NCBI GenBank assembly: GCA_024516035.1
Contig: CM044957.1
Span: 45,533,949-45,597,948, forward strand
DNA length: 64,000 nt
Direction: 5' to 3'
From: Bactericera cockerelli
Taxonomy: Eukaryota; Arthropoda; Insecta; Hemiptera; Triozidae
Under the pieces are notes generated by a model. The model saw only the letters and a program-made list of their open reading frames with translations. It did not search any database and had not been told where the DNA came from. The position numbers were made by a program, and so were the translations under genes. Positions within the stretch are counted from its first letter, which is position 1, and the number at the start of each line of letters is the position of its first letter. Positions 63,923 through 64,000 of this stretch are shown here, piece by piece.

Positions 63923-64000
63923 TACATTTTCCAAGATCCGCAAGCATCGGTCCACTTTCCGGATCTTCTCTAGCAAGGAGGGGACCAGGCGTTGACCGTA
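57146..64000 (-). CDS. wapl: wapl (wings apart-like), 3' part, runs off right edge
   Basis: Seven exons join in phase over the C-terminal WAPL domain: about 375 residues from HIILTIVDCCKLVDDTVN to LDLHISPSS. WAPL opens the Smc3-kleisin gate to release cohesin from DNA. Matches to the family include CLRILENVTF, LKVLINLTHDFSD, LALLLLINLVETNKANR, VREYLPEHNF and VRFMNLTMA. The charged segment ELAAAEEKRTDKLLEGE corresponds to the acidic insert of vertebrate WAPL. The N-terminal half is outside the window. Two of the exons are locally multiplied. Confidence 0.92.
57549..57690 (+). mobile_element. tRNA-derived SINE, family A
   Basis: Complete and close to consensus, in the wapl last intron. Confidence 0.88.
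57938..58035 (-). mobile_element. tRNA-derived SINE head, family C
   Basis: Reverse head with ggggatcgaacccaggtcac; body missing. Confidence 0.75.
58085..58186 (-). CDS. wapl: wapl penultimate exon
   Basis: 102 nt, phase 0/0; acceptor gtatttccag, donor gtaagt. EHDSKVREYLPEHNFQ and EKYVRFMNLTMA. Confidence 0.92.
58420..58608 (-). mobile_element. tRNA-derived SINE, family F
   Basis: Reverse copy (aaccaacggatccctacgct, taaccacttgactacca) starting in (AAT)n. Confidence 0.75.
58649..58737 (-). CDS. wapl: wapl exon
   Basis: 89 nt, phase 1 in, 0 out; acceptor gaattttcag, donor gtatgt. LQKAGRHMEHTFIAAYVAVL. Confidence 0.92.
58880..59052 (-). mobile_element. tRNA-derived SINE, family C
   Basis: Reverse copy, body ccgccactcgtcgctgctca and head cactcggccttggtgac. 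Confidence 0.8.
59055..59225 (-). mobile_element. tRNA-derived SINE, family F
   Basis: Reverse copy directly after the family C element; head truncated. Confidence 0.75.
59300..59425 (+). mobile_element. tRNA-derived SINE, family E
   Basis: Lacks the A-box part; gggtttgaatcccggcc and gagtttttgcgtttccgg kept. Confidence 0.75.
60032..60162 (-). mobile_element. tRNA-derived SINE, family A
   Basis: Full reverse copy, 22 bases from the wapl exon donor at 60183. Confidence 0.85.
60184..60363 (-). CDS. wapl: wapl exon with acidic insert (complete copy)
   Basis: 180 nt, phase 1/1; acceptor ttctcctccag, donor gtgggt. NPDEMAVEALARLFYAKKEL ... DFIEETVAI. It is the only one of five copies with the 3' part and donor. 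Confidence 0.92.
60364..61013. repeat. wapl: Four tandem truncated copies of the wapl exon, 155-bp unit
   Basis: Acceptor boundaries at 60518, 60673, 60828 and 61003. Each copy keeps the acceptor and about 120 coding bases (to GEDVEK), then runs into aagctttatat, with no donor. Three carry Ala-to-Gln (LAQAEEKR); the outermost matches the complete exon (LAAAEEKR). Confidence 0.95.
61375..62200. other. wapl intron, AT-rich, no gene
   Basis: Fragments of the tgccacgtgt/aatctcaaaattg repeat (61240-61310, 61870-61940) and ATT runs. Nothing coding seen. Confidence 0.55.
62198..62262 (-). mobile_element. tRNA-derived SINE head, family A
   Basis: Short reverse fragment (caccgacctccagg, gatcaagctactgag). 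Confidence 0.65.
62330..62480 (+). mobile_element. Interspersed repeat fragment (LINE-linked)
   Basis: gtgaacgatggtagccagac, cacttctaccactgtcttta and one tail unit (ctactccctgtttatagtcc). Ends 15 bases from the wapl exon donor. Confidence 0.65.
62496..62711 (-). CDS. wapl: wapl exon
   Basis: 216 nt, phase 1/1; acceptor ctcgccacag, donor gtaagt. SLLGGKFGIAESSLHILLQI and INLVETNKANRASLINA. Confidence 0.93.
63228..63450 (-). CDS. wapl: wapl exon
   Basis: 223 nt, phase 0 in, 1 out; acceptor ttgccctcag, donor gtaagt. VTFGNEENKLYLLRYKEGV and LLANLKVLINLTHDFSDA. Confidence 0.93.
63468..63572 (-). mobile_element. tRNA-derived SINE, family A
   Basis: Reverse copy beginning 18 bases from the exon acceptor; head replaced by a family E fragment (63585-63620). 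Confidence 0.75.
63709..63835 (-). CDS. wapl: wapl exon, 3' part, in-frame copy
   Basis: HIILTIVDCCKLVDDTVN, then SPSLLEKIRKVDRCLRILEN, donor gtaagt, phase 0 out. The 5' boundary is not visible: the sequence runs into a CA repeat without an acceptor. Confidence 0.8.
63834..63917. repeat. (CA)n microsatellite
   Basis: About 42 CA dinucleotides between the two copies of the wapl exon end. Confidence 0.97.
63926..64000 (-). pseudogene. wapl: Second copy of the wapl exon end, frame broken
   Basis: Repeats 63709-63783 at an offset of 217 bases with a full donor, but lacks one base in the C run (63978 area), so the frame meets TAG. It continues past the window edge. Confidence 0.8.

Noticed and set aside
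63653..63973. Reading frames of repeated His-Thr or Cys-Val
   Set aside because: They are translations of the CA microsatellite.

Overview
The window is eukaryotic genomic DNA: AT-rich, with intron-split genes flanked by GT/AG sites, many microsatellites, and dense short retroposons and DNA-transposon remnants. The proteins point to an arthropod, most likely an insect. A hemipteran is a guess from the repeat style only. One 100-base N gap (4547-4646) shows it comes from a draft assembly.

Layout. (1) 1-5.2 kb: the first two coding exons of an F-box protein gene (minus strand, running off the left edge) and the start of an SFT2-type Golgi vesicle-transport gene (plus strand), head to head. The block is present twice, once complete (about 200-3050) and once broken by the N gap (about 4130-5187). 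(2) 5.0-8.5 kb: the complete three-exon SFT2 gene (204 aa). (3) 9.9-48.0 kb, minus strand: a protocadherin-15/Cad99C-type cadherin in 28 coding exons, about 1582 aa. It has a signal peptide, 11 extracellular cadherin (EC) repeats, a membrane-adjacent domain, one TM helix and a C-terminal PDZ ligand (TTEL). It is complete except for a one-base frame break in exon 10. (4) 48-57.1 kb: intergenic and repeat-rich, including a 2.3 kb palindrome and a 0.54 kb foldback. (5) 57.1-64 kb, minus strand: the 3' half of a wapl (cohesin release factor) gene, running off the right edge.

The most unusual signal is that tandem arrays sit on exon edges. In Cad99C, the acceptor and donor of exon 6, the donor of exon 10, and the acceptor and donor of exon 19 are each locally multiplied (2 to 13 copies, units 32-128 bp). 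In wapl, one exon's 5' part is present five times, another exon's 3' part twice around a CA repeat, and the stop-codon segment recurs downstream. Each unit carries coding sequence plus a splice signal, so these genes carry many decoy or alternative splice sites.

The repeat load includes several tRNA-derived SINE families, a 5S-rRNA-derived SINE sharing its 3' domain with one tRNA-derived family, LINE 3' ends with TAA-type tails, a deleted mariner, a PIF/Harbinger remnant, a hAT MITE, TTAA-flanked piggyBac-like MITEs, Helitron-like ends and long inverted-repeat elements. The four genes are not an obvious pathway: SFT2 acts in Golgi trafficking, Cad99C in microvilli/stereocilia-type protrusions, wapl on cohesin, and the F-box protein presumably in ubiquitin ligation.
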